Positions 17,331-28,784 are shown, counted from the first letter of the stretch. The stretch is 64,000 bases of DNA from Acidimicrobiales bacterium (GCA_029245675.1 JAQWOV010000020.1:62001-126000), one strand, 5' to 3'. Program-made: numbers and translations. Notes: generated by a model from the letters alone, not told the origin.

Positions 17331-18740
17331 GTGTCCGACGAAACTACTACCGATGCCGCCCTTAAATCCCCTCCAATGGGAGATTTTGATACAAGCGGAG
17401 ATTACATACCCAGACAAATAATTGAAAATGATCTTGGAAGCCTTTCACTTGATGAGGCCTACTCAGCAACAATGGTTGATGTTGAAGCTGGTCAATTAGT
17501 AGAAGGGACAGTCGTACGAGTAGATAAAGACGAAGCCCTTTTGGATATCGGATATAAATCAGAAGGTGTCATACCGGCACGCGAGTTGTCTATCCGCAAT
17601 GGAGTAAACCCCGCAGACATAGTAGCTATGGGGGAAAAAATTGAAGCAGTAGTCGTAACCCTTGAAGACAAAGAGGGACGGCTTATTCTTTCCAAAAAAC
17701 GAGCTCAGTATGAACGAGCTTGGGGCAATATAGAAAAAGTAAAAGAAGCTGATGAAAGTGTTACAGGCTCAGTTATAGAAGTTGTAAAAGGCGGCCTAAT
17801 CGTAGATATAGGTTTACGAGGCTTCTTGCCAGCCTCTCTTGTTGAGCTTCGCCGCGTTAGAGACCTTCAGCCATACATCGGCCAAACTGTTCAAGCGAAA
17901 ATTATTGAACTAGATAGACATCGCAACAATGTGGTGCTATCGCGTCGGGCATGGCTTGAAGAAAGCCACAAAGAGCAACGTGAAGAATTCCTTCATGACC
18001 TAAAATCAGGCGAAGTGAAAAAAGGCGTCGTTTCAAGCGTTGTTAATTTTGGAGCGTTCGTTGATCTCGGCGGAATGGACGGCTTGATACACGTTTCAGA
18101 ACTTTCTTGGAAACACGTTGACCATCCGGGCTCAGTAGTGACAGTCGGAGATGAAGTAGAAGTGCAGGTGCTTGATATTGATATGAGTAGAGAGCGAATC
18201 AGTCTTTCTCTCAAGGCAACACAATCTGACCCTTGGCAAGAGTTTGCAGATGCACATAAAACTGGAGAACTCGTTTATGGACGAGTCACAAAACTAGTTC
18301 CCTTCGGCTCCTTTGTTCAAGTGGGAGACGGAATAGAGGGACTAGTCCACATTTCAGAGATGTCTGCACATCACGTAGAACTTCCAGAACAGGTAGTGAC
18401 CCCCGGTGAGGAACTTTGGGTGAAGATTATCGATCTTGATCTCGAACGTCGACGGATAAGCCTTTCCATTAAACAAGCCGCTGAAGGTGGCGCAGTTGCT
18501 GCCGAGTACCAAGAGCACTTCGGTGAACATGCGTACGATGAAGAAGGAAACTTTATAGTTTCTGAATCTGAAGGACAAGAGGCTTGGGAAGCGTTCTACG
18601 CGGAAGAAACAGATGGTGACGACAAGCCATCTGACACAGAAGCATCTGCAGACGAAGCAGAGCCTGTTGCTGAAGAAGTAACTGATATGGATGAATCTGC
18701 AGACGAAGAAGAGTCTGAAGAGGAGCCGGAAGGAGCCTGA
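17331..18740 (+). CDS. rpsA: 30S ribosomal protein S1
   Basis: Binds mRNA on the small ribosomal subunit during initiation. Four S1 (OB-fold) domains are visible: VEGTVVRVDKDEALLDIGYK, VTGSVIEVVKGGLIVDIGLR, KKGVVSSVVNFGAFVDLGG and VYGRVTKLVPFGSFVQVGD. They are followed by a strongly acidic tail rich in Glu, Asp and Ala, as in other actinobacteria (four domains rather than the six of E. coli). The start is uncertain: I prefer the GTG at 17331 (MSDETTT...); TTG/ATG codons at 17220, 17238 and 17286 are in frame but give unlikely leaders. coaE follows 6 bases later. Confidence 0.93.
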   Translation: MSDETTTDAALKSPPMGDFDTSGDYIPRQIIENDLGSLSLDEAYSATMVDVEAGQLVEGTVVRVDKDEALLDIGYKSEGVIPARELSIRNGVNPADIVAMGEKIEAVVVTLEDKEGRLILSKKRAQYERAWGNIEKVKEADESVTGSVIEVVKGGLIVDIGLRGFLPASLVELRRVRDLQPYIGQTVQAKIIELDRHRNNVVLSRRAWLEESHKEQREEFLHDLKSGEVKKGVVSSVVNFGAFVDLGGMDGLIHVSELSWKHVDHPGSVVTVGDEVEVQVLDIDMSRERISLSLKATQSDPWQEFADAHKTGELVYGRVTKLVPFGSFVQVGDGIEGLVHISEMSAHHVELPEQVVTPGEELWVKIIDLDLERRRISLSIKQAAEGGAVAAEYQEHFGEHAYDEEGNFIVSESEGQEAWEAFYAEETDGDDKPSDTEASADEAEPVAEEVTDMDESADEEESEEEPEGA

Positions 18741-18746
18741 TCAACC

Positions 18747-19370
18747 ATGGCGGCTAAGGAGCTATTTCAAGAAACTCTTGAGATAGGCCTGACCGGTGGA
18801 ATAGGTTCAGGGAAATCAACCGTTTCTACTGGTTTAGTGGACCGTGGCGCTGTCTTAATTGACGCGGATGCAATAGTCAGAGAACTTCAACAACCTGGGA
18901 AACCCGTTTTTGAAAAGATGGTTGAACGCTGGGGAGAAAAAATCCTTTCCGATGAAGGCGAATTGAATCGGCAGGCGGTCGCCGACATAGTTTTCAAAGA
19001 TTCAGAAGAACTCCTAGTACTTAACGAAATTGTCCATCCTTTAGTACGTGACGAAATAGCGCGTCTACGCGACATTTACGCTGGTGGGGGAGCTCCGATT
19101 ATTTTAGACATTCCACTCCTTATTGAGTCTGGTTATGAGGATCTAAATGGAATCATTGTTGTAGACCTCATTCCCGAGGAGGCAATACGTCGTCTTGTCG
19201 CATATCGCGGATTCGCTGAAGAAGATGCAAAAAATAGAATCTCTAATCAAGCAAAGAGAGAAGATCGCATCGAAAAAGCAGACTTCGTCGTTGATAACAA
19301 TGGTGATCTCAACTCATTAAATGAAGAAATAGATCGGGCTTGGAATTGGATTGAGAGTTTGTCTGCATGA
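18747..19370 (+). CDS. coaE: dephospho-CoA kinase
   Basis: Last step of coenzyme A synthesis, phosphorylating the ribose 3'-OH of dephospho-CoA. 207 residues, P-loop kinase with [14 protein letters not shown], then [15 protein letters not shown], the lid region, [12 protein letters not shown] and the C-terminal [10 protein letters not shown] pattern. It sits directly after rpsA as in M. tuberculosis (Rv1630-Rv1631) and overlaps uvrB by 4 bases (ATGA). It lacks the C-terminal UPF0157 domain fused to mycobacterial CoaE. Confidence 0.95.
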   Translation: MAAKELFQETLEIGLTGGIGSGKSTVSTGLVDRGAVLIDADAIVRELQQPGKPVFEKMVERWGEKILSDEGELNRQAVADIVFKDSEELLVLNEIVHPLVRDEIARLRDIYAGGGAPIILDIPLLIESGYEDLNGIIVVDLIPEEAIRRLVAYRGFAEEDAKNRISNQAKREDRIEKADFVVDNNGDLNSLNEEIDRAWNWIESLSA

Positions 19371-21391
19371 ACGCTCCGTTTCGTGTACACGCCCCGTTTT
19401 CTCCTTCCGGGGATCAACCAAAAGCAATCAGTGAGCTGGCAGATGGGATCAACGGCGGAGAGCGTTTCCAGACCTTACTTGGGATAACAGGCAGTGGTAA
19501 GAGCGCAACAATCGCGTGGACGATTGAAGAAGTGCAAAAACCAACTTTGGTGATAGCACCAAATAAATCTTTGGCTGCACAACTAGCAAACGAATTACGC
19601 GAGTTCTTTCCAGAGAATCGTGTTGAATATTTTGTTTCTTACTACGACTACTATCAGCCAGAAGCCTATGTTCCCTCCTCAGATACTTTCATAGAAAAAG
19701 ATTCTTCTGTTAATGATGAAATAGACCGCCTAAGGCATTCTGCTACCGCAGCTCTTTTAACTCGACGTGACACAATCGTAGTGGCTTCAGTTTCTTGTAT
19801 TTATGGTCTCGGTAACCCAGAAATGTATGAAGGAAATTTACTGGTTCTCCGCACTGGTGAAGAGGTAGAACAGAGAGCTACTTTGCGCATGCTGATAGAA
19901 ATGCGGTATGAACGAAATGATGTTGCGCTAGATCGTGGAAAATTCCGAGTTCGAGGAGACACATTAGAAATTCATCCTTCTTATGAACAAAGCATTTTTC
20001 GTATATCCCTCTTTGGTGACGAGATCGAATCAATAACGGAAGTTGACCCGGTGACGGGAGAACGAATACAGGAACATTCTGAACTCGTGGTATTTCCAGC
20101 GACTCATTACGCCGCCGACAGTTTAGTTTTAGCTAGAGCCACTGCAGGTATAGAAAAAGAACTTCAAGAGAGGCTCGCATTTTTTAAGTCGGAAGAAAAG
20201 TTACTAGAAGCTCAGAGGCTTCGCATGAGAACTGAGCATGACCTTGAAATGATCACTGAAATCGGATTTTGCAAAGGTGTAGAGAACTACAGCGCCCATA
20301 TAGATGGGCGTCGTCCAGGAGAAAAACCGTACACGTTACTTGATTATTTTCCTGAAGATTTTCTTGTGGTTCTAGATGAGTCTCACGTTGCAGTGCCTCA
20401 GTTAAACGGGCAGTACCTCGGTGACAAGAAAAGAAAAGAAGTGCTCATAGAGCATGGATTCCGCCTTCCTTCAGCAGCAGATAATCGCCCACTTCAGTTT
20501 GAAGAATTCATCGAAAGCGTAAGCCAAGTAGTTTTTCTTTCAGCCACTCCTAGTCAGTGGGAATTGGAGAATAGTACTCGGATTGTTGAGCAGATCGTCC
20601 GACCTACTGGATTAGTAGATCCAGAGATAATTGTTAAACCCACATCGGGACAAATTGATGATCTACAGAATCTGATCACTGAACGAGTTGAAAACGATCA
20701 AAGAGTCTTAGTGACCACGTTGACGAAGAAGATGGCGGAAGATCTGACTGAATACTTACTTGAGCATGGGGTCCGAGTTCGCTATCTACATAGTGATATC
20801 GACACATTAGAGCGAATAGAGATTCTCCGAGATTTACGATTAGGAGAGTTCGATGTGCTGGTTGGCATCAACTTGCTTCGTGAAGGCCTAGATCTACCTG
20901 AAGTTTCGTTAGTTGCAATTCTTGACGCCGACAAAGAGGGGTTCCTGCGCAGCGAGACTTCTTTGATACAAACTATTGGACGCGCTGCACGAAATGTTGA
21001 AGGTCAAGTGGTTATGTACGCGGATCAAGTCACTGGTTCTATGCAACGAGCAATCTCGGAAACGATGCGCCGAAGAAAATTACAGCAGGAATACAACCAA
21101 GAGCACGGAATAAATCCACAGACAGTAAGAAAAGCTGTGACAGATATTTTAGAAATTCTCCGACCATCAGTAGAGAGTCCGGTGCCGAACAAAGGAAGTA
21201 AACGACGCAACGCAAGTCTTCCAGAAGGGCTGTCTGAGATGCCGCATGAAGACCTGCAGCGCTTAGTTCATACGCTTGAGGCAGAAATGGGAGAAGCTGC
21301 TGCTGATTTACGATTTGAATATGCCGCTCGTTTACGAGACGAAATTCGTGAACTGAAAAAAGAACTTCGTGAATTAAGCGAGCACCGCTAA
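19367..21391 (+). CDS. uvrB: excinuclease ABC subunit B
   Basis: Damage-verifying helicase-like subunit of nucleotide excision repair. 674 residues: Walker A is [15 protein letters not shown] (Ser in place of the usual Thr), then the Tyr-rich beta-hairpin [13 protein letters not shown] that is inserted between DNA strands, DESH Walker [15 protein letters not shown], and [20 protein letters not shown] (motif V) with QTIGRAARN (motif VI). A C-terminal UVR motif ([21 protein letters not shown]) binds UvrC. It starts in the coaE stop codon; uvrA follows after 35 bases. Confidence 0.97.
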   Translation: MNAPFRVHAPFSPSGDQPKAISELADGINGGERFQTLLGITGSGKSATIAWTIEEVQKPTLVIAPNKSLAAQLANELREFFPENRVEYFVSYYDYYQPEAYVPSSDTFIEKDSSVNDEIDRLRHSATAALLTRRDTIVVASVSCIYGLGNPEMYEGNLLVLRTGEEVEQRATLRMLIEMRYERNDVALDRGKFRVRGDTLEIHPSYEQSIFRISLFGDEIESITEVDPVTGERIQEHSELVVFPATHYAADSLVLARATAGIEKELQERLAFFKSEEKLLEAQRLRMRTEHDLEMITEIGFCKGVENYSAHIDGRRPGEKPYTLLDYFPEDFLVVLDESHVAVPQLNGQYLGDKKRKEVLIEHGFRLPSAADNRPLQFEEFIESVSQVVFLSATPSQWELENSTRIVEQIVRPTGLVDPEIIVKPTSGQIDDLQNLITERVENDQRVLVTTLTKKMAEDLTEYLLEHGVRVRYLHSDIDTLERIEILRDLRLGEFDVLVGINLLREGLDLPEVSLVAILDADKEGFLRSETSLIQTIGRAARNVEGQVVMYADQVTGSMQRAISETMRRRKLQQEYNQEHGINPQTVRKAVTDILEILRPSVESPVPNKGSKRRNASLPEGLSEMPHEDLQRLVHTLEAEMGEAAADLRFEYAARLRDEIRELKKELRELSEHR

Positions 21392-21426
21392 GGCGAATCT
21401 ACTTTGTCAGAGTTAGTATTCTTAAG

Positions 21427-24276
21427 ATGTCAGAACGCTTAATCGTAAGAGGCGCCCGAGAACACAACCTCCAAAATGTAGATCTTGATGTGCCGAGAGA
21501 GAAACTGGTTGTCTTTACTGGTATTTCTGGTTCCGGTAAGTCATCTTTAGCTTTTGACACTATTTATGCTGAAGGGCAAAGACGGTATGTGGAGTCCTTA
21601 TCGGCTTACGCACGGCAGTTCCTTGGACAGATGGACAAACCGGACGTTGATTTCATAGAAGGTCTTTCTCCCGCGATTTCAATAGATCAAAAAAGCGCCT
21701 CTCGTAACCCACGTTCAACAGTAGGGACAATAACGGAAGTTTATGACTACTTGAGATTGTTGTTTGCACGAATCGGAGTCCCATTTGATCCCGAAACCGG
21801 TGAGCAATTAGTAAGACAAACCCCTCAACAAATAGTTGATCGAATTTTATCTATGGAGGATGGAACCAGGTTCCAAGTGCTTGCTCCAGTGGTCCGGGGG
21901 CGCAAGGGAACATACGACACCCTTCTTTCAGAATTAGCGCAACAAGGTTTTAGCCGTGCGATAGTCGACGGAAACGAGTACACCTTCGGAGACGAAATTG
22001 ATTTAGCGCGCTACGAAATGCACACAATTGAAGTGGTGGTAGATCGCCTCAAAATAAGAAAAGGCATAGAACAGAGGCTGACTGAATCTATGGAAACTGC
22101 GTTGTCTTTATCGGACGGTGTTGCAGAAATAGAAATAGTGTCTGCCGGCGAGAAGGAAGACAGTTCAGAAGATTTTCCGAAAAGAATCGTATTCAGTCAG
22201 CACCTGTCACGTCCTAGTGACGGGAAATCTTTCGAAGAGTTGGCACCGAGAAATTTTTCTTTCAATAGCCCATACGGGGCTTGCGATCATTGTGATGGAC
22301 TGGGTTCTGTATTTGAGGTCGATAAGGATTTAGTGGTTCCAAATCCTGATTTGAGTCTTGCCGAAGGAGCAATCGCTCCTTGGTCAAGCGGGCGTAATCG
22401 TTATTTTTCAAGACTGATTGAAGCAGTCGCGGAAAATCAAGGGATTGATTTTGATAAACCATGGAAGAGTTTGCCGGTCAAAATACAAAAGTTGTTGTTA
22501 GATGGTGGAGTAAAGGACCGAGTGGAAGTTCGTTACAAGAATCGATTTGGACGAAATCGTGTCTATTCAGCCCACTTTGAAGGAGTGATGCCTTATCTTC
22601 GACGTCGACATCGTGACGCTGAAACTGATAGCCAACGAGATCAAATCGAAGGGTATATGCGTCAAGTTCATTGCCCAGAGTGCATCGGGGCACGCTTAAA
22701 TCCTTTATCACTAGCGGTTCAAGTAAGCGGGAAAAACATTCATGACATTTGTTCTTTACCCATAGGCGAAGCGAACAAGATATTGACAGAGTTAGAGCTC
22801 TCAGATCGAGATTTGATAGTGGCGGAACCAATACTTAAAGAAGTTAACAGTCGAATCGGATTCCTACTGGATGTAGGCCTCGATTACCTTTCTTTATCAA
22901 GGTCTGCTGCAACTCTTGCTGGAGGAGAGGCGCAACGTATTCGGTTGGCCTCTCAAATAGGCAGCGGGCTAGTCGGCGTTCTCTATGTACTAGATGAACC
23001 CTCAATTGGGTTACATCAAAGAGACAACCAGCGATTGATAGAAACACTCTTACGGCTACGAGATCTTGGAAACACCGTAGTTGTAGTAGAGCATGATGAA
23101 GAAACTATACGAGCTGCTGATCATGTAGTTGATATAGGGCCCGGGGCGGGAGAGCATGGAGGCGCAGTTGTTTACGAAGGAAAAGTTGACGGTCTTCTAA
23201 AATCAAGGAAGTCCCTTACTGGCCAATACCTTTCGGGAAGAAAAGAGATTGCAATCCCGAGTACGCGACGTGAACCGAATGGCTCAGCCGTAACTATACG
23301 TGGAGCACGAGAAAACAATCTAAAAGAGATTCAAGTAGATTTTCCACTGGGTTGCTTCATCGCCGTGACAGGGGTGTCTGGATCGGGTAAATCCACTTTA
23401 GTTAACGAAATTTTACACAAGTCTCTGATGCAAAAAGTGTATAAATCGAAAGTCCCGCCAGGTCTGCATACAGCTCTTGAGGGGATTGAAGAAGTGGACA
23501 AGGTGATCAATATTGATCAGGCACCAATTGGTCGAACTCCAAGATCAAATGCAGCAACTTATACCAGCGTGTTTGATCATATTCGTAAACTTTTTGCACA
23601 AACTGAAGAGTCAAGAGTTCGCGGTTATCAGCCTGGACGGTTTAGTTTCAATGTAAAAGGTGGAAGATGCGAGGCATGTTCTGGCGATGGAACACTAAAA
23701 ATTGAAATGCATTTCTTGCCAGATGTTTATGTGCCATGTGAGATTTGTAAAGGTAAGCGTTATAACCGCGACACTCTTGATATTGAATTTAAGGGTTTAA
23801 ATATTGCAGATGTGTTGAACCTTTCTTGTGAAGAAGCACTAACTTTTTTTAATAAACAGCCAACAATTGTTCGTCATATGCAGACTTTGGTGGATGTAGG
23901 TCTCGGATATATACGACTAGGGCAACCCGCACCAACCCTCTCGGGGGGAGAAGCTCAGAGAGTAAAGCTAGCAAGCGAACTTGCTAAGAGATCCACAGGT
24001 CACACGGTGTACATTTTGGACGAGCCAACGACCGGTCTTCACTTTGAAGACGTACGCAAACTCCTTGGTGTTTTGAGTCGGCTAGTCGACCAAGGAAATA
24101 CTGTCATAGTTATTGAACACAACTTAGATGTGGTTAAAACAGCTGACTGGGTAATTGATTTAGGCCCTGAAGGGGGAGTGGGTGGTGGGGAGATTGTCGG
24201 GATAGGAACTCCTGAAGATCTCGCGAAGATCTCAAAGAGTTACACCGGAAAGTTCTTACAGGAAATGCTGTCTTAA
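21427..24276 (+). CDS. uvrA: excinuclease ABC subunit A
   Basis: DNA-damage sensor ATPase with two ABC modules. 949 residues: first Walker [17 protein letters not shown], second [19 protein letters not shown] signatures [16 protein letters not shown] and [16 protein letters not shown]; Walker [16 protein letters not shown] and [15 protein letters not shown]. Zinc-binding cysteines appear as CDHCDGLG / CPECIGARL and CEACSGDG / [10 protein letters not shown]. It is complete and typical in length. It sits between uvrB and uvrC, so all three excision-repair subunits are together, which is less usual than the split arrangement of mycobacteria. Confidence 0.98.
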   Translation: MSERLIVRGAREHNLQNVDLDVPREKLVVFTGISGSGKSSLAFDTIYAEGQRRYVESLSAYARQFLGQMDKPDVDFIEGLSPAISIDQKSASRNPRSTVGTITEVYDYLRLLFARIGVPFDPETGEQLVRQTPQQIVDRILSMEDGTRFQVLAPVVRGRKGTYDTLLSELAQQGFSRAIVDGNEYTFGDEIDLARYEMHTIEVVVDRLKIRKGIEQRLTESMETALSLSDGVAEIEIVSAGEKEDSSEDFPKRIVFSQHLSRPSDGKSFEELAPRNFSFNSPYGACDHCDGLGSVFEVDKDLVVPNPDLSLAEGAIAPWSSGRNRYFSRLIEAVAENQGIDFDKPWKSLPVKIQKLLLDGGVKDRVEVRYKNRFGRNRVYSAHFEGVMPYLRRRHRDAETDSQRDQIEGYMRQVHCPECIGARLNPLSLAVQVSGKNIHDICSLPIGEANKILTELELSDRDLIVAEPILKEVNSRIGFLLDVGLDYLSLSRSAATLAGGEAQRIRLASQIGSGLVGVLYVLDEPSIGLHQRDNQRLIETLLRLRDLGNTVVVVEHDEETIRAADHVVDIGPGAGEHGGAVVYEGKVDGLLKSRKSLTGQYLSGRKEIAIPSTRREPNGSAVTIRGARENNLKEIQVDFPLGCFIAVTGVSGSGKSTLVNEILHKSLMQKVYKSKVPPGLHTALEGIEEVDKVINIDQAPIGRTPRSNAATYTSVFDHIRKLFAQTEESRVRGYQPGRFSFNVKGGRCEACSGDGTLKIEMHFLPDVYVPCEICKGKRYNRDTLDIEFKGLNIADVLNLSCEEALTFFNKQPTIVRHMQTLVDVGLGYIRLGQPAPTLSGGEAQRVKLASELAKRSTGHTVYILDEPTTGLHFEDVRKLLGVLSRLVDQGNTVIVIEHNLDVVKTADWVIDLGPEGGVGGGEIVGIGTPEDLAKISKSYTGKFLQEMLS

Positions 24277-24278
24277 TA

Positions 24279-26147
24279 ATGGTTGAGCGTCCAGATCCAG
24301 GTTCAATTCCAGAAGCTCCCGGCTCGTATCAATTTTTAGATGTAAATGGTCAAGTTTTGTATGTCGGAAAGGCTAAAAATCTTCGACACAGAGTTAATAG
24401 TTATTTTGGCAAGAAAAGCAATATTGCTCCGCGAACAATTCAGATGCTCAATGAAGCAGCGCAAGTGGAATGGATACAAGTCAGCAATGAATTGGAGTCA
24501 CTTCTCCTAGAGTTCAATCTGATTAAGCAACATAGACCAAGGTTCAACATTGACCTTAAGGATGATAAAAGTTACCCATATTTATCAATATCTCTTGACA
24601 AAGAATGGCCTCGCGCAGCTGTGGTTCGTGAACGTAAAAGAAAAGGTTCTCGATATTTTGGGCCTTACGCACAAGCCGGCGCTATCAGAGACACACTTGA
24701 TTTGCTTATACGTTCTTTCCCTGTTCGGACCTGTAGCGATTCAAAACTGCGTGAACATCAAAGAAATGGAAAACCATGCTTGTTGTTTCATATAGAAAAA
24801 TGCTGCGGTCCATGCGTTAATGAAGTAACAAAGGATGAATATACGACAATCGTGAACGACTTAATGAGAGTCGTAGGAGGGGATACAAAAGAAATACAGA
24901 GTCGGCTAGACACGCAAATGTCTGAAGCTTCAAACAATCTTGAATATGAGGTGGCAGCACGATTTCGAGATCAGTTGAAAAGTGTTCGTCAAGTAGCCGC
25001 TAAACAGCAAATCGTCGGAAATGAAGATGAACAGTTTGATGCAGTTGTTTTCAGCGGAGACGAGTTGCAGGTGGCAGTGCAAGTTTTTTATGTCAGACAC
25101 GGGAAAGTAGTTGGGCGCAAAGGATCGATCATGGACAGAGTAGAAGAACTGAGCTCCGCAGAGTTACTTAACGAGATTATTTCATCGCATTATCGAAATG
25201 AACTGACTTACGGAATACCGCGAAACATACTTGTTGAAGAGTTGCCAGCAGAAGCTGAACTCCTATGCAGATGGTTGAGTTCTGAAAAGAATGGAAAAGT
25301 TCAGTTCAGAGTTCCTGAGCGTGGTGGAAAAAAAGAATTATTACGGACTGTTTCTTTAAACGCTGAAGAAGAGTTCCTTAGACATCGGATGAAACGAGCT
25401 AGTGACCATAACAGTCGTTCAAAAGCTTTGAATGAGTTGCAATTAGCGCTTGATCTACCTAATGCTCCACTACGAATTGAATGTTTTGACATGAGTCATC
25501 TACAAGGAACAGATTATGTCGGATCTATGGTGGTGCTTGAAGATGGGATTCCAAACCCAAGTGCGTACCGACGTTTCAAAATCAAAGATGTGCATGGAAA
25601 TGATGATTACGCGGCAATGGAAGAAGTATTGACGAGGCGCCTTAAGTCATTCTTGAAAGAAGAAGGCACACCAGTGGAAGAAAGGTCTTCAAAATTTGCT
25701 TATCCGCCGCAATTGCTTCTTGTGGATGGAGGACGAGGACAATTAGGGGTGGCAATCCGTGTTGTAGAAGAACTGGGACTAAAAGAAAGAATTCCGGTAG
25801 CAGCTCTGGCGAAACGACTAGAAGAAGTGTTCCTCCCAGACCGCGATCAGTCTGTTTTACTTCCACGCACTTCAGAATCGTTGTATCTATTGCAAAGGAT
25901 AAGAGATGAATCGCATAGATTTGCTATTGAATACCATCGTAAACTGCGATCAAAGCGAATGACGGGCTCCGTGCTTGATGGTATTCCAGGGTTCGGTGTA
26001 GAAAGAAGAAAGCGCCTTATTAAAGAGTTAGGTAGCGTCAAGGCAATACAAATAGCCTCTAAAGAAGATTTGAGGAGTATTTCGTGGCTTCCAAACGCAG
26101 TTGCTAACTCTCTGTATGAGAAAATCCATACTCAAGCTAACCGCTAG
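24279..26147 (+). CDS. uvrC: excinuclease ABC subunit C
   Basis: Dual-incision nuclease of nucleotide excision repair. 622 residues: N-terminal GIY-YIG domain (APGSYQFLDVNGQVLYVGKAKNLRHRV), Cys-rich segment CLLFHIEKCCGPCVNEV, UVR motif (LEYEVAARFRDQLKSVR), an RNase H-like endonuclease domain with RIECFDMSHLQGTDYVGSMVV and LLVDGGRGQLGVA, and C-terminal helix-hairpin-helix pairs (LDGIPGFGVERRKRL). It starts 2 bases after uvrA stops. Its end overlaps the end of the opposing EamA gene by 11 bases. Confidence 0.97.
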   Translation: MVERPDPGSIPEAPGSYQFLDVNGQVLYVGKAKNLRHRVNSYFGKKSNIAPRTIQMLNEAAQVEWIQVSNELESLLLEFNLIKQHRPRFNIDLKDDKSYPYLSISLDKEWPRAAVVRERKRKGSRYFGPYAQAGAIRDTLDLLIRSFPVRTCSDSKLREHQRNGKPCLLFHIEKCCGPCVNEVTKDEYTTIVNDLMRVVGGDTKEIQSRLDTQMSEASNNLEYEVAARFRDQLKSVRQVAAKQQIVGNEDEQFDAVVFSGDELQVAVQVFYVRHGKVVGRKGSIMDRVEELSSAELLNEIISSHYRNELTYGIPRNILVEELPAEAELLCRWLSSEKNGKVQFRVPERGGKKELLRTVSLNAEEEFLRHRMKRASDHNSRSKALNELQLALDLPNAPLRIECFDMSHLQGTDYVGSMVVLEDGIPNPSAYRRFKIKDVHGNDDYAAMEEVLTRRLKSFLKEEGTPVEERSSKFAYPPQLLLVDGGRGQLGVAIRVVEELGLKERIPVAALAKRLEEVFLPDRDQSVLLPRTSESLYLLQRIRDESHRFAIEYHRKLRSKRMTGSVLDGIPGFGVERRKRLIKELGSVKAIQIASKEDLRSISWLPNAVANSLYEKIHTQANR

Positions 26148-26985
26148 CAATAAGTGCAGTGGCGGTTAATGCTCCAAGCAGTCCAAGAATTTGTATTCGC
26201 GTTAAATGCTCTTTGAGTACCCATTTTGCTAAAACAATTGTGGTTGCTGGATAGAGAGAAGTTAGAACTGAAACGATACTTAACATCCCTCGGTTTGTTG
26301 CCATAAGAAATGTCAGATTCGCAACTGTGTCTAAGGCGCCTGACCAAAAAATCAGTGGAAGAACAGAAGAGTCAACACGCAGTGTTTTGCTCGTAAAAAT
26401 TCCTATTACTAGGAGGCAGCAAACACTTGTTAAGCGGGCGGCTACGAGTGGCCAAGGTTCAGAGGAACTCGAAGTTCCGTCGATCACAATATAAAAGCCG
26501 GCGAAACAGAGACCGGAAAGTAAAGATTCTGTTATTAGCCATGGGGGAAGAGACGTAGTTGTTTCTTCTTTTGTGTTTTGGTTACGAGCTTGTGAAATCA
26601 AATAAATACTTGTCATTCCGATTGAGATACCCACAATGTGTATAGAGGAGAGGTCTTCTCCGTGGGTGGTTCCCCATATGACTGGTATTACAGCAGAAGC
26701 TATAGAGGTAATAGGAGCAACGATGGTCATAGGTCCACGTTGTAAGGCGTGAAAGATCAGGGCTATTCCAATAAGGCCTAAGATTCCTGCAAGAGCTCCT
26801 CGGAAGAAGTCATCCAGTAGAAATTGGTCTGCCATGAATGGAGCGACTAGCAGGATGACAAATAAACCTATTAAGTGAGCAATGGCGATAACGGAAAAAA
26901 TTCCAGTTCGACGTGATGCTAGGCCGCCAAAAAAATCTCCTGCTCCAAATAGGGCAGCGCTAATTATTGCAAGAAAAGCAGCCAT
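26137..26985 (-). CDS. EamA/DMT-family membrane transporter
   Basis: 282-residue, very hydrophobic protein with about ten predicted membrane helices in two repeated halves of five, as in drug/metabolite transporters (RhaT/YdcZ/EamA group). The start MAAFLAIISAALFGAGDFFGGLASRR and the second-half region VANLTFLMATNRGMLSIVSVLTSLYPATTIVLA match EamA repeats. The substrate is unknown. It is a single leftward gene inserted between uvrC and the methyltransferase, interrupting the rightward core run. Its start region faces the methyltransferase gene, so the spacer 26986-27053 should hold divergent promoters. Confidence 0.85.
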   Translation of the reverse strand: MAAFLAIISAALFGAGDFFGGLASRRTGIFSVIAIAHLIGLFVILLVAPFMADQFLLDDFFRGALAGILGLIGIALIFHALQRGPMTIVAPITSIASAVIPVIWGTTHGEDLSSIHIVGISIGMTSIYLISQARNQNTKEETTTSLPPWLITESLLSGLCFAGFYIVIDGTSSSSEPWPLVAARLTSVCCLLVIGIFTSKTLRVDSSVLPLIFWSGALDTVANLTFLMATNRGMLSIVSVLTSLYPATTIVLAKWVLKEHLTRIQILGLLGALTATALIASG

Positions 26986-27053
26986 GTATGCATGGTAAGG
27001 ATGGAACTACTTTAAGACACACATTTTGCCTAGAAACCTGTCACGCTGTATCA

Positions 27054-27797
27054 GTGACTAAAGAGAAGACAGAAGACTCCTGGGAGCAGCACGCTGAATG
27101 GTGGCAAGAGGGCTTCACAGAGGGAGCAGATGAAGAGTACGAAGAACAGATAATCCCTTTGGCAAGAGATTTATTGACCGGCTATAAAAAAATCCTCGAT
27201 ATCGGAACTGGTGAAGGTCAGATAAGTCGAGTTCTTGTTGAATCAGGAGCAGAAACAGTTATCGGGGTAGATCCGACGCATAACCAAATACTGGAAGCAC
27301 ATAGAAGAGGCGGAGGCCCCGTTTACCTTCGAGGAAAATCTGAACAACTTCCCTTTAACGAGTCATCATTTGATGCGGCAATTGCCTGCTTAGTCTTCGA
27401 ACATATCGAGGCCATGGATTCAGCAATTGAAGAAATAGCTCGGATCTTGAAACCAAACGCAAAGTTTCTATTCTTCTTAAACCATCCTCTAGTCCAAACA
27501 CCTGGCAGTGGTTGGATAGACGACCAGATTTTGGATCCCCCGGAGAAATATTGGAGAATCGGACCGTATTTGACAGAGGTAATGGAAATGGAAGAAGTAG
27601 ATAATGGAGTTTTTCTACCTTTTGTTCATCGCCCACTAAGCAGGTACGTAAATGCTTTGAGCTCTGCTGGGCTGGTAATTAGTTCAATGCATGAGCCTTC
27701 TCCGCCAGAAGGATTCCTTAAACGTTCGCTGCAATTCGGTGACGCAGCATTAATTCCACGTCTTTTACTTATTGAGGCTGTACGCGTCGCGCAATAA
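27054..27797 (+). CDS. class I SAM-dependent methyltransferase
   Basis: Methyltransf_11-type protein of 247 residues. SAM motif I is ILDIGTGEGQISRVL, with VIGVDPTHNQIL (post-I), SEQLPFNESSFDAAIACLVFEHI (motif II region) and IARILKPNAKFLFFLNHP (motif III). The substrate is not identifiable. I start at GTG 27054 (MTKEKTEDSWEQHAEWWQ...) because the in-frame ATG at 26967 would run back into the start of the divergent EamA gene. rapZ follows 24 bases later. Confidence 0.8.
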   Translation: MTKEKTEDSWEQHAEWWQEGFTEGADEEYEEQIIPLARDLLTGYKKILDIGTGEGQISRVLVESGAETVIGVDPTHNQILEAHRRGGGPVYLRGKSEQLPFNESSFDAAIACLVFEHIEAMDSAIEEIARILKPNAKFLFFLNHPLVQTPGSGWIDDQILDPPEKYWRIGPYLTEVMEMEEVDNGVFLPFVHRPLSRYVNALSSAGLVISSMHEPSPPEGFLKRSLQFGDAALIPRLLLIEAVRVAQ

Positions 27798-27821
27798 CGG
27801 AATACGGTCTACTATTTGGTT

Positions 27822-28670
27822 ATGAGCAACGTTCTGGTCGTTACCGGTCTTTCAGGAGCAGGTCGTTCTGAATTTGCTAAGGACCTAGAAGATCTCGGCT
27901 GGTTTGTTATTGACCGTGTCCCGGCGGACCTAATAAGCAAATTAGCGGATTTAGCTGGTGCTCCTGAAACTCCGTGGGAGAGGGTGGCATTCACTCTCCG
28001 GTTTGATTCTTACGAAGGCGAAACGCTTACTGCGCTAGAAGATTTACGCTCAAAGCAAGAAGATTTACAAGTTGTGTTCCTTGATTGTTCTACTGAAACG
28101 CTTCTTCAACGGTATGAAGATACAAGAAGACCGCATCCGTTTGGAGATGAACGAGGGTTAGAGGAAGCAATTAGTTCAGAAAGAAGAGCGTTAGAGCCGG
28201 TACGAAGCGAAGCCAACATCATTATTGACACTTCTGACCTGAATGTTCACGATCTTCGGAGAAAAGTTGAAGGACTTTTTGGGGAAGTTCATGACAGGCC
28301 CATGAGAGTGCTACTTACTTCTTTTGGTTTTAAACATGGAACACCCCGAGATGCTTCAATGGTTTTTGATTGTAGGTTTCTGCCTAATCCGCATTGGGAA
28401 GAAACCTTACGTCCACTTACTGGGCTTGATCACCCAGTCAGAGAGTATGTCGAGAACCAATCTATGACTGAACCGTTCTTGAAACAGTTGAAAGAAATGT
28501 TGGACCTTCTGCTCCCGGTTTACGCCGCTGGTGGTCATTCCTTCTTTTCGCTGGCCTTTGGTTGCACTGGTGGTCGACATCGTTCGGTAGCTATCACTGA
28601 AATAATTAGAGAGCATCTGATTCAATCAGGATTTGACCCACTCATCACCCACCGTGACATCAAGCAGTGA
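27822..28670 (+). CDS. rapZ: RapZ/YvcJ-family nucleotide-binding protein
   Basis: 282-residue P-loop protein of the RapZ (YvcJ) family, which in E. coli is an RNA-binding adaptor for RNase E and in other bacteria a GTP/ATP-binding regulator. Walker A is VTGLSGAGRSEFAKDL; VVFLDCSTETLLQRYEDTRRPHPF and the C-terminal GCTGGRHRSVAITEII are hallmarks. I choose ATG 27822 over an in-frame TTG at 27816. In many actinobacteria rapZ is followed by yvcK (cuvA) and whiA before gap; here gap follows directly. Confidence 0.93.
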   Translation: MSNVLVVTGLSGAGRSEFAKDLEDLGWFVIDRVPADLISKLADLAGAPETPWERVAFTLRFDSYEGETLTALEDLRSKQEDLQVVFLDCSTETLLQRYEDTRRPHPFGDERGLEEAISSERRALEPVRSEANIIIDTSDLNVHDLRRKVEGLFGEVHDRPMRVLLTSFGFKHGTPRDASMVFDCRFLPNPHWEETLRPLTGLDHPVREYVENQSMTEPFLKQLKEMLDLLLPVYAAGGHSFFSLAFGCTGGRHRSVAITEIIREHLIQSGFDPLITHRDIKQ

Positions 28671-28784
28671 TACACATTTAGTGTGACACATATCTCCAAT
28701 TTGACGGGTGTTTATCCTTTCTTAAGCGGATATCAAGGAAATAACAAATACTGACAACATTAAGTTGCAGGAGGAAACATATTC

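Noticed and set aside
22262-23047. Several 60-120-residue frames antisense to uvrA
   Set aside because: Shadows of the uvrA coding frame; no ribosome-binding site or protein motif.
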